64,000 nt of DNA from Gorsachius magnificus (lineage: Eukaryota; Chordata; Aves; Pelecaniformes; Ardeidae), in contig CM067084.1 in the NCBI GenBank assembly GCA_034008185.1, forward strand, positions 57,674,599-57,738,598, read 5' to 3'. The stretch's first letter is position 1. The number at the start of each line of letters is the position of its first letter. Below are positions 12,801-64,000 of this stretch, one piece after another. The notes under the pieces are model-generated. The model saw nothing but the letters and a program-made list of their open reading frames with translations, ran no database searches and had not been told where the DNA came from. The position numbers and the translations under genes were made by a program.

Positions 12801-13256
12801 TCCGTCTGTTTTCTGCTTGAACGTTGGACCAGAGTGGGGCATCACTGTAACTGGTGAATACCGCATCTGATTCCAACACTTAGTCATATTTTGGGTGGAG
12901 GTGGTGCCACTGGTAAGGAGCAGCCCTTTGCTTGTGGTCATCACAGGCAGCAGTTCTGTAACGCCCTTGGTATGTATTGCCAAACTGGGGAACTGTGTCC
13001 AGCCCTTCTGACTGGCTGTTGTAGAGTGGCATTTAAAAACTGGATACATGGAAGGGGAGGGGAAGAGCAGAGATGGCTTTTTCTTTTAGTGCTGAATGCA
13101 TCTTGGCTTAGGCTTCTGTCAGATTGCAGTTGGAATTCAAACTGTGTATTCTGTTTGTAGCAAAAAAAGGCGAAGTCTTCCAAGATGCCAAAAAAAGAGA
13201 AAAATGAAGAAACAACAAAAAAAGAAGGGAAAAGAAAAGAGAAAACAAGACATTAA
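713..13256 (+). CDS. RFC1: RFC1, replication factor C subunit 1 (3' part of gene, 16 coding exons)
   Basis: Large subunit of the five-part RFC clamp loader, a nuclear AAA+ ATPase that opens PCNA and loads it at primer-template junctions. Coding exons: 713-820, 1351-1530, 1850-1954, 3132-3528, 4457-4566, 6173-6287, 6741-6829, 7871-8008, 8436-8531, 8693-8791, 9228-9382, 9499-9616, 10536-10681, 11156-11369, 12408-12599, 13161-13256. They join in frame to 785 residues plus TAA. In order: BRCT domain (about residues 37-120), charged linker, AAA+ module with Walker A GPPGVGKT (285-292) and Walker B LIMDEVDG (350-357), the CNDRNH motif, collar helices, the conserved RFC1 C-terminal domain and a Lys-rich tail. 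The mammalian protein is about 1148 residues, so about 360 N-terminal residues lie before the window. All introns are GT-AG. Identity is clear from near-continuous similarity to vertebrate RFC1. Confidence 0.97.
1351..1530 (+). CDS. RFC1: RFC1 coding exon w2 (BRCT domain, main part)
   Basis: Phase 0, 60 codons starting GAENCLEGLIFVITGVLE. It contains the BRCT core strand and the conserved ERYGGKVTGNVSKKTNYLV segment. The donor is AAG|gtgagc. In RFC1 the BRCT domain binds 5'-phosphorylated double-stranded DNA. Confidence 0.96.
1704..1736. repeat. Microsatellite (TG/CG/CA then TA)
   Basis: A short alternating purine-pyrimidine run in an RFC1 intron: tgtgcgcgcacacacgtgc followed by about six TA units. 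This composition can adopt left-handed DNA. Confidence 0.7.
1850..1954 (+). CDS. RFC1: RFC1 coding exon w3 (end of BRCT domain)
   Basis: Phase 0, 35 codons, from ASTLGTKVINEDGL to KYELAAETE. It supplies the last BRCT helix (LFDLIRTMPGKKSKYE). The acceptor is actttccag and the donor is GAG|gtttgt. Confidence 0.95.
3132..3528 (+). CDS. RFC1: RFC1 coding exon w4 (charged linker and start of AAA+ module)
   Basis: The longest exon (397 nt, ends in phase 1). Its first two-thirds is a lysine/glutamate-rich linker with little conservation. The end carries the invariant LLWVDKYKP and IIGQQGEQSCANKLLRWLRN segments that begin the AAA+ ATPase. Reading on past the donor hits a stop within a few codons, which supports the donor AAG|gtgacc. 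Confidence 0.95.
4457..4566 (+). CDS. RFC1: RFC1 coding exon w5 (Walker A)
   Basis: 110 nt that complete the codon split after exon w4 and end with VCK. It carries Walker A GPPGVGKTT, the ATP phosphate-binding loop. Here RFC1 has a full GKT, as expected for this ATP-binding subunit. Confidence 0.97.
4567..6172 (+). other. RFC1: RFC1 intron between exons w5 and w6
   Basis: About 1.6 kb without recognisable coding sequence. It contains a C-rich tract at about 5926-5943. No repeat family is recognised. Confidence 0.6.
6173..6287 (+). CDS. RFC1: RFC1 coding exon w6
   Basis: 115 nt starting ELGYSYVELNASDTRS, the AAA+ strand and helix after Walker A, and ending in phase 1 after DFCT. The acceptor is ttttgactag and the donor is CTG|gtatgt. 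Confidence 0.96.
6741..6829 (+). CDS. RFC1: RFC1 coding exon w7 (Walker B)
   Basis: 89 nt that contain Walker B LIMDEVDGMAGNEDRGG, whose acidic residues coordinate magnesium and activate water. It ends in phase 0 with CAG|gtgaaa. Confidence 0.97.
6830..7870 (+). other. RFC1: RFC1 intron between exons w7 and w8
   Basis: About 1.0 kb with no exon, repeat or motif that I can support. Confidence 0.6.
7871..8008 (+). CDS. RFC1: RFC1 coding exon w8 (sensor 1 region)
   Basis: 46 codons from ELIGLIRHTKIPIICMCNDR to RLEQIK. The IICMCNDRNHPK stretch is the sensor 1 region and is followed by the FDLRFQRP segment. The donor is AAG|gtaaga. Confidence 0.97.
8436..8531 (+). CDS. RFC1: RFC1 coding exon w9
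   Basis: 32 codons, from GAMMSIAFKEGLKIPP to QDIRQ, part of the AAA+ lid (domain II). The acceptor is tgtattgcag and the donor is CAG|gtcagt. Confidence 0.96.
8693..8791 (+). CDS. RFC1: RFC1 coding exon w10
   Basis: 33 codons from VLHNLNMWCA to KKDIKL, the end of the AAA+ lid. The acceptor is ttggtttttag and the donor is CTG|gtaagt. Both ends are in phase 0. Confidence 0.95.
9228..9382 (+). CDS. RFC1: RFC1 coding exon w11 (collar region)
   Basis: 155 nt starting GPFDVVRKVFATGEEA and containing DLFFHDYSLAPLFVQENY, the start of the RFC1 collar helices that hold the five subunits together. It ends in phase 2 with GCTGG|gtgagt. Confidence 0.96.
9499..9616 (+). CDS. RFC1: RFC1 coding exon w12
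   Basis: 118 nt starting GNLKKHLVLLSRAADSICDG and ending NWNLLPTQ, collar helices. The acceptor is ttgttttccag and the donor is CAG|gtgagc. Confidence 0.96.
10022..10230 (-). mobile_element. CR1 LINE fragment (3' end, antisense to RFC1)
   Basis: Reads as the reverse complement of a CR1 3' end: gttggaatggacctctggag followed by gtcatctagtcccctcctgc is the familiar CR1 tail motif. It is short and diverged, in the intron before RFC1 exon w13. The boundaries are approximate. Confidence 0.72.
10536..10681 (+). CDS. RFC1: RFC1 coding exon w13
   Basis: 146 nt starting AIYASVLPGELMRGYMSQFP and ending in phase 2 after MSL (CTCAG|gtatga). It includes the PSWLGKFSSTGKHDRI segment conserved in RFC1. Confidence 0.96.
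11156..11369 (+). CDS. RFC1: RFC1 coding exon w14
   Basis: 214 nt starting (R)TQTCKRTVNMEYLSYLRDAL and ending PFSKLDPK. The acceptor AG at 11154-11155 (ttgacgaag) was chosen because only it keeps the frame from exon w13. The stronger-looking cccag at 11161-11162 would shift the frame and hit TGA seven codons on. Confidence 0.93.
11370..12407 (+). other. RFC1: RFC1 intron between exons w14 and w15, GC-rich
   Basis: About 1.0 kb, with a clearly GC-richer block at about 11.6-12.1 kb than the rest of the gene. It contains the CTCF-like core listed separately. No exon is seen. Confidence 0.6.
11847..11858 (+). promoter_or_regulatory. CTCF-like core motif
   Basis: CCAGGGGGCGCT matches the core of the vertebrate CTCF consensus at all 12 positions. 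The four bases upstream do not fit the consensus, so the full motif is partial. Binding is inferred only. Confidence 0.4.
12408..12599 (+). CDS. RFC1: RFC1 coding exon w15
   Basis: 64 codons from VKAAFTRAYNKEAHLTPYSL to SDAMIK. It begins with the conserved end of the RFC1 C-terminal domain and continues into an acidic, less conserved segment. The donor is AAG|gtgact. Confidence 0.95.
13161..13256 (+). CDS. RFC1: RFC1 last coding exon (lysine-rich tail, TAA stop)
   Basis: 31 codons plus TAA at 13254-13256. The tail is dominated by Lys and Glu (QKKAKSSKMPKKEK at its start) and resembles the basic nuclear-localisation tail of RFC1. The acceptor is ttctgtttgtag. The exact end differs from the mammalian protein, as expected for this fast-changing tail. 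Confidence 0.92.
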   Translation, partial: QKKAKSSKMPKKEKNEETTKKEGKRKEKTRH

Positions 13257-13260
13257 ACAG

Positions 13261-13266
13261 AATAAA
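13261..13266 (+). terminator. RFC1: Proximal poly(A) signal AATAAA of RFC1
   Basis: A canonical AATAAA begins four bases after the TAA stop codon. Whether it is used is unknown. Confidence 0.4.
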
Positions 13267-13692
13267 ATCTTGCTATTGATGCAGCTTGGCTTATCTGACT
13301 TCTGGCAGGAAGATGAAACAGATCTGGTGATGGAGCTGGGAAGGTGGAACCAGTGCATTGAAAATGCTCCTCTTATAGAGGTGATGTAGCTACTGTACTC
13401 TCTCACTATGCAGTGCTGTACTTACTCTTAACGTGCTACAACGTTACAGGCTATAACTGTCTTCATACAACAAACACCGCGGTGCATGAACGTGATGAAA
13501 AGGTGATGCTTAGTTACCTGGCATTTACACCAAGTCTTCCTAGGACTTCACTTGCTTGGGTGTTTGTTTTTTTTTAATAAGTCCCCAATATTATGTGCTG
13601 AACTCTTGTAAATAGTACATGATACAAAACAACCCCCCAAACCTAAACTGCGTATTTGTACATTATAGAAATTAAGCAGTGTATAAAAGTAC

Positions 13693-13698
13693 AATAAA
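13693..13698 (+). terminator. RFC1: Distal poly(A) signal AATAAA of RFC1
   Basis: Canonical AATAAA 437 nt past the stop, the last one on this strand before the convergent gene's 3' end. It is the likelier main RFC1 site. Confidence 0.55.
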
Positions 13699-13715
13699 TT
13701 TTCACAGGAGTCTTC

Positions 13716-14094
13716 TAAAATTCTGGTTAAGTTCATGGAGCGTTCTGTCTGTGTCTCTCTTTTCTTCTAAGGGCCTGGCTTTCCTGCATGTACAGGATGT
13801 GGTTATATTCTTTTCCTACAACTTCCCTTTTGCTCAGTTAAAGACACAGAAAAGCAGTGAGGGATTTAGTTCCAAGCTTGAGGAGCCTGTGCTTAGAAGT
13901 TGTATCTTTAATCAAAACCAGAAAGGAATATTTCAGGAGTAAGAAATGTGTCATAGCAAATAGTCATAAAAGTCCAGGACTGATGTTGAGAAGAGAACAC
14001 TAGGGTTTGGTTTTTTTTTTTACCGCTCACGTAACACAGAATGCCCCTTGGTTTTGTGTTTGGTGCAGATAAAATGCAAATTTTGCTTGGTAAG
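13716..14094. other. Intergenic gap between convergent RFC1 and WDR19
   Basis: About 0.4 kb between the inferred ends of the two genes. It holds a short T run near 14011 and nothing else I can name. Confidence 0.5.
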
Positions 14095-15112
14095 AATCAT
14101 CAATAATCAGTTTTATTACTATAACAAATCAAAGTACAAAATTTATCAAAAGCTAAATCTTTACAGGCTGTCACAAAATAGAAGTGGCATGGTGGTTGTT
14201 ACACATCTTTTCCCCACTAGGATCTCGTAATGTAGTGACAGAGCTTTTCTCGCTGCGTGCCAGACAACACGTGCAGTTCTGAAAATAGAGAGAGGCAGTT
14301 AGTTGTATCCCAAGCTACAGAGACCGTGACAGCAAACTGCAGGGTTTGCTCAGACAGAAGAAAAACCCCAAACCCTAAATTGTGGTGTATGTGATTTTTA
14401 TAATATCACTTGTACGTATGTTATTTGACTGTATAGGTCAACGCTTTCACATAAGGTGTTTGCACTGGTAAATCTGCCTTCAAATGTCAAAATTATGGAG
14501 GGACTTTGTTAACTGATTTTCAGTTGCCATTCCTTTAACAGAACCGGTGTTGGATCGAAGTCTGTGGCATAGAGTGAGCAGTGGTCTTCTCCTTTGAAAC
14601 AAGAGTATTTCAAAGCCAATACTATGTTGCTGTTTATCCTGTGACACATTCTTACATGGTCTTGGCTTAACAGAATCTAAGCTCCATTTTAGATCTGCTC
14701 CTTCCAGTTAGCATATCATGCTCTTTCTATGCTTAAGTGCTTGTTGGTAGATCTGTAGAAGGATTTGATAATGCTGAGATCTTCAGCCTGTTCTCTGTGC
14801 TACTAAAGCACAATTGGTGTTCAGGAACATACTCCAAAACAGAACAGGGTGTAGAGGATAACATGATCCTAGAGGTAAGCTGGTTTAAAGCCTCACAACA
14901 GGAATGGTTTAACCACTGTGTTACTTGGAGTAGCAAAACCTACTGGTGTTTGCATGCCTGAGGATAGAGTTGAGCCTCAGTTACCTGAGGCACACAGCTG
15001 GGCTGTAAGTTAGATTCTGGAATGCTGCATTTCCCTTGCTGGGAAACACTCCCCCTGTCCTCTAGAATGACCCTGTTAAGTAAAAACTACAGGCTCTAGC
15101 ACATACCTGAAT
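14095..15112 (-). other. WDR19: WDR19 3' UTR (inferred)
   Basis: Sequence between the TAA stop at 15113-15115 and the first AATAAA on the - strand. No alternative splice or coding signal is seen in it. Confidence 0.55.
14112..14117 (-). terminator. WDR19: WDR19 poly(A) signal AATAAA
   Basis: tttatt on the + strand, so AATAAA on the WDR19 strand, about 1.0 kb past the WDR19 stop. Cleavage would fall at about 14,090-14,100. Confidence 0.55.
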
Positions 15113-60200
<45,088 letters not shown>

Positions 60201-60231
60201 CGCGCCCCCCGCTCGCTGCGCAGCGCCCCCC

Positions 60232-60243
60232 TGCGCATGCGCC
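60232..60243. promoter_or_regulatory. WDR19: NRF1-like site
   Basis: TGCGCATGCGCC matches the NRF1 consensus YGCGCAYGCGCR at 11 of 12 positions, 32 bp upstream of the WDR19 ATG. Confidence 0.55.
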
Positions 60244-60299
60244 GCCCCCCCTCCCCCGGCCGCCCAGCGAGCCCGACCCCGCCCGCCCAGGGCGTCGCT

Positions 60300-60313
60300 G
60301 TTACCCCGGAGAC
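60300..60313. promoter_or_regulatory. WDR19: X-box-like RFX site in WDR19 promoter
   Basis: GTTACC-CC-GGAGAC: the left half fits GTNRCC fully and the right half fits RGYAAC at four of six positions. It is 100 bp upstream of the ATG, the usual distance for X-boxes of IFT genes. Confidence 0.45.
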
Positions 60314-60500
60314 GGAGCCGGCGGCGGAAGGCCACGCCATTGCCGCTGGGGGGCGGGGCCCGCCGCCCCGCAGCCAATGGGGAGGCGCGCCCCAGGCGCC
60401 AGGCCGCGGCTGGCCCCGCCCCCCGGCGGCGGGACGGGGCGGTCTGTGTGAGGGCGGGCGCTGTGGGAAGCGGCTCCTGGGGCGAGTGTGGAAAGGGAAA

Positions 60501-61664
60501 GACGAGTCTTTCTAAAACCAGAAGAGGAGCAGTAAAAATATCATTTCTTAAAGAGACCTGTCAAGTCGCGGATGCGGTCCATTTTGTGCACCCGTAAGCT
60601 AGAGGAAAAAAAAAGGCACCACCCCAGCAACGCTGCGTTTAAGTTTAGCTGTATTCAGTTCCAAACAGTGCAGGTTTCCGCACAAAGTTTCACTGCTTAG
60701 TAATTTCTTTTAAAACAATAAATAGTTCACTGAGAGCATTAACACATTTAAAATTACAAATGTACAAAGACTTAGGGTATCAGATGCTTCAAACTTTTGA
60801 AAAACATTCAACGAGCTCACATCTTCCCGTTTTCCATTACACACACACACAGAGGTTACCTACTGTTTCGAAAACATAAGGAACAAGGCACAGAAAAGCA
60901 AATACAAAAAGACTTTCTGAGAACATTCAGACCGCTCAAAGCAATACTGTTTAACAGCATAGGGCTCAAGAAAGGCAAATTACAAAGTATCTGAAAAAAT
61001 GAGATAACTATTAAATAAGGTAACTAATCCGATACAATCCTGCGAGGCACGCGTAACTCTCCCATAAGATGCTTAACATTCTTAAATGGTGGCAGTTAAG
61101 CGTCTTGCAAGATTGGGCCCTTTACATTTTGAAGTAACCTTACTGGAAAGATAGACAATTGTTCCATTTAATCTTATAAAATTATACTTTTCAAATTAGT
61201 GCAAAGCCTCATGTAAAAGTGTGATTAGTCTAATTATGGAATGCTTCAAAAATTCCAAAGTGCAAATATTAAACTTAAATTGATTAACTTTTAATCACAC
61301 TTTAGAATTCTTTCAATAACTCATGCTTATAGATTTTTCCTTAAAAATAGCAAAGCAAATATAAGAACCAAAGTAGAGAAAAAGGCATGATGTTTGCATC
61401 TCATGTAAAAACTTTGAAAATCCCAAAAGTACACTGGATGTCAAAAAACTCCAGCAAAAATTATTAAATAGCAGATTTCTGTTAGCATAATAAGACAATA
61501 TTTAAAATAAGGCTTTGGTTAAATAAAAAGTTTGCTAAACTAGGAATGATGATAGAAGTGCAAAAGATTCACCAAATACATAACTTCATTTCCAAGGCAG
61601 GCATTACACCTGCCATTTACAATGGTTTGCATTGGTTTGCCAGCCTGCATTGTAATAGCTCAGA
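60501..61664. other. Intergenic region between KLHL5 3' end and WDR19 promoter
   Basis: About 1.2 kb of AT-rich DNA with a short ACAC run at about 60840-60850 and no coding signal. If KLHL5 uses a more distal poly(A) site, part of it is KLHL5 3' UTR. Confidence 0.5.
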
Positions 61665-62149
61665 TACCTATAGCCAAAACCTATGTTTATTATAGGCAAA
61701 TTAAACATTTGGGGTCCAATCCTGTAACTTATTTCACCCAGAGACAGACTCAATTGTATCAGTGGAAATATATCCATTTATAGCATCATTCCTCTGCATG
61801 TTTGGGGGATCAAGGCCCCAGATCTGTAACATTTCATATACTGAATTCACTAATGAGTTTACTCATTTCTTAGCACTTCCTAAAGTGAAGTCCTTTGCTG
61901 GCAACTGGCTGGTTGCAGCTGATTTTCTTACAAATCGAATTCTTGTAACATATGGGTAACAAAGATGATTTTTTAAAAAGTGCTTAATATTGGTCTGTAA
62001 GAACATGTACATGTTAGCTTGAGACCAAATGCTTTGCCGTGGTAGATATCCTGCACCTTGTGATTATTGGTGCACTGGTAGGTTGCTTGAGGAAAAAAGA
62101 AATCATCTGAGTCTACAGAGGAGAATGTCACCTTCATAGAGAAAATAAT
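61665..62149 (-). other. KLHL5: KLHL5 3' UTR (inferred minimal extent)
   Basis: Sequence between the TAA at 62150-62152 and about 20 nt past the first canonical AATAAA on the - strand. A longer UTR is possible. Confidence 0.5.
61686..61691 (-). terminator. KLHL5: Candidate KLHL5 poly(A) signal AATAAA
   Basis: tttatt on the + strand, 459 nt past the KLHL5 stop. It is the only canonical AATAAA on this strand that I see before the WDR19 promoter. Confidence 0.45.
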
Positions 62150-62206
62150 TTACAGTTTCACAGTCACCACACATGCTCCAGCTCTTCCTAAGCACAACGG
62201 TGCAAC
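62150..62206 (-). CDS. KLHL5: Last coding exon of a Kelch-like gene, probably KLHL5
   Basis: An 18-codon exon too short to show as an open frame. It reads VAPLCLGRAGACVVTVKL then TAA, the distinctive C-terminus of the KLHL1/KLHL4/KLHL5 subfamily, the end of the sixth Kelch blade. It is preceded by a strong acceptor (a T run, then gcttacag). KLHL5 is a BTB-Kelch protein thought to serve as a Cullin-3 adaptor and actin-associated factor. It is assigned to KLHL5 rather than a paralogue because KLHL5 neighbours WDR19 in mammals. The earlier exons lie beyond 64,000. Confidence 0.85.
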   Translation of the reverse strand, partial: VAPLCLGRAGACVVTVKL

Positions 62207-64000
62207 CTGTAAGCAAAAAAAAAAAAAGCCAAAAAACTCTGTGAGATAAATGCAGTCAGCTTTAAGTTTTTTTTTTCTTCCTAAAACTGACAGTGTTTAG
62301 TTAATGCTTTTAATAATAGTTGTACAGCTGCAGGAGAGTGGCAATATCACCCATACTCTGTCAACGTGACTTAAAAAAAAATTGCAAATTGGTCCAAAAC
62401 TTGGATAAAAACCCACAGTAAGGGTGAAGATATTTTATTTGAAAGCAATAGCAAACCCCAAGAATATGAAACAATTCTTATTGATAATTTCAATTACTTG
62501 GTATTACAGGAAAAAGAATCCTTTGTTATGGAACAAACTGGACACCTGAGCTAGACTGTCTGACAACCGAGTAATGGTTGGCAAAATTAAGCATTTTTCT
62601 CTCAAAGAGAAAATGCCAACCATGACAGAGGCAATCTCTCCTTTTTCCTTGAATATTTCATAAATTCCTGTTAAGAGTTCTCGAAGTCAGACTGATTTCC
62701 TAGTCTCTATTCTTCTTTTGTAAATAGATCTTACTTCTAGCAGGACCCTTTTCTGCTGAGATTCTGTTGGACTTGAAAAGAGGAAGGTAGTTTCTAACAC
62801 TCAGCTTCCCCTTTTAAACTTCATAGTATTGGAGTGTGTGTGAAAAGCACACTAAGTGCTACAGAGATTATCCTGAAGACAAAAAAGGGTGTCCTATTTC
62901 TTTTTTTCCCCTGGAACAACAGACTTATCCTGAGCTGTCTGTGGCTCTGACAAACTTCAGTGGAGAACATTCCACTACCCCCTCTTGAGTCACGTGTGGA
63001 TGAAGTGGTGGCAGACTGCTGACATAACAAGAGAGAAGGAAGGTACACAGACACTTCCAAATCCCTCTAGGAAGGGTTCAAAACTGTCCTACATATTGGG
63101 ATCGTGGGATTCAGTGAGATAGAGAGTCAAGGCTGAGGATGGAAAGGTACATACAGATGGTCACCACCTAGGTATCATGCAAGATTCATTTAGATGCAAC
63201 CGTGAGCACTGTTTCTCTGGTACAGTTTTTGTTGGTTTTGGGGGGTTTTTTTGGTGGTTTTTTTTTTTTCTTTAGCAGGACAAATAATGCCATGAGTTAC
63301 CATTACCAGTACTGCCACTGAAGGCCCCAAGCTCTGATAAGCCTCCAAAGATGATTTATGTTTTAAGATGTTGCAGTAGTATGAAGTGGGGTGAAACGGA
63401 CAGCTCAGTTTTCTGTGTTACAAAGATTTTGATAGAGAGCAGAGTTCAGTTCTCTTTTTGAATTAGCAATTAGCATATTCAGGAGGTCAGAATTCAGCTG
63501 CCTAAACACTGGTGTCTAATGCTATTGTAGATGACCCTGGACATTCATCCTGGCCTGCAACTGGACTCCAGAAGGGCCTTGGTCTCCCATAGATTCTGTA
63601 CTGTATCTGCCAGCCTTCTGTGGATGCAGATGTTTTAGGGTATCTCAAATGGCAGCAAGATACCAAAGGACAGACTGCCTAGGATGTCCTTGTGTGTCCT
63701 CTTCCCAGAGAGGCACATTCCTGGAGCTATAAAAAAAGTAAAAGTAACCAAGCTCTGAATTGACAGTAATGGTTTCTGATCACGAATTGTAGGGTTTTTG
63801 TTGGGTTTTTTTTGAGCTGGGTGAAGAGAAATGGGAAAAGTCTTCCTGGAAGTTGCACACACTGTACATAGCATTCACATCAGGAAGGGATTATTTATGA
63901 AAAGATGACCAAAACCTTGAAGAAATTGATAAACTTGCTGAGAGACACATTAGAGCTAAAACAAATCTACATTTATAATTTATCTTCAGAATAGGAACTC
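62207..64000 (-). other. KLHL5: KLHL5 last intron (partial)
   Basis: Region before the last KLHL5 exon. I looked for the preceding Kelch exon and did not find it, so this is read as intron. It contains T/G-rich tracts at about 63225-63275 and no recognised transposon. Confidence 0.65.

Larger units (their letters stand above)
13257..13715 (+). other. RFC1: RFC1 3' UTR (inferred end)
   Basis: Follows the TAA stop. The end is placed about 20 nt after the AATAAA at 13693. A second AATAAA at 13261 would give a 3' UTR of only about 30 nt. Confidence 0.6.

Noticed and set aside
13137..13406. Phe/Ser-rich open frame on the - strand
   Set aside because: It is the antisense of the lysine-rich last RFC1 exon.

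Overview
This window is vertebrate nuclear DNA, and almost certainly from a bird. The genes have short exons separated by GT-AG introns, there is one CpG-island promoter, and every interspersed repeat I can identify is a CR1 LINE, including copies that end in the CR1-typical ATTCTATG-like 3' tail. I cannot name the species from the sequence alone.

Layout. (1) From 1 to about 13,715 on the + strand lies the 3' two-thirds of RFC1, the large subunit of the replication factor C clamp loader. Sixteen coding exons (713 to 13256) give an open 785-residue C-terminal part with the BRCT domain, AAA+ ATPase, collar region and lysine-rich tail; roughly 360 N-terminal residues lie before the window. (2) A gap of about 0.4 kb follows. 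(3) From about 14,095 to about 60,300 on the - strand lies the whole of WDR19 (IFT144), an intraflagellar transport complex A subunit. Thirty-six coding exons join without a break to 1343 residues, very close to the mammalian length. Its promoter is a CpG island at about 59.7 to 60.5 kb with candidate NRF1, CCAAT, GC-box and RFX X-box sites. (4) At 62,150 to 62,206 on the - strand is the last coding exon of a Kelch-like gene, by sequence and gene order KLHL5, with its 3' UTR running towards the WDR19 promoter. The order KLHL5-WDR19-RFC1, with RFC1 convergent to the other two, matches the mammalian 4p14 neighbourhood.

The genes are functionally unrelated (DNA replication, ciliary transport, Kelch adaptor) and are joined only by ancestral gene order. 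The remaining DNA is mostly intronic. It contains five recognisable CR1 fragments, all antisense to their host gene, poly(A)/poly(T) and G-rich tracts, and a few palindromes and transcription-factor-like motifs.

I found no new gene system. The most interesting points are an intronic near-perfect RFX X-box in WDR19, a CR1 copy forming the upstream part of a WDR19 3' splice site, exons that begin with an intact 5' splice-site motif, a CTCF-like core in an RFC1 intron, and the tight spacing of the three genes. All positions were worked out by hand from the sequence. Exon joins were checked by reading frame and by similarity to remembered family sequences, not by alignment software.
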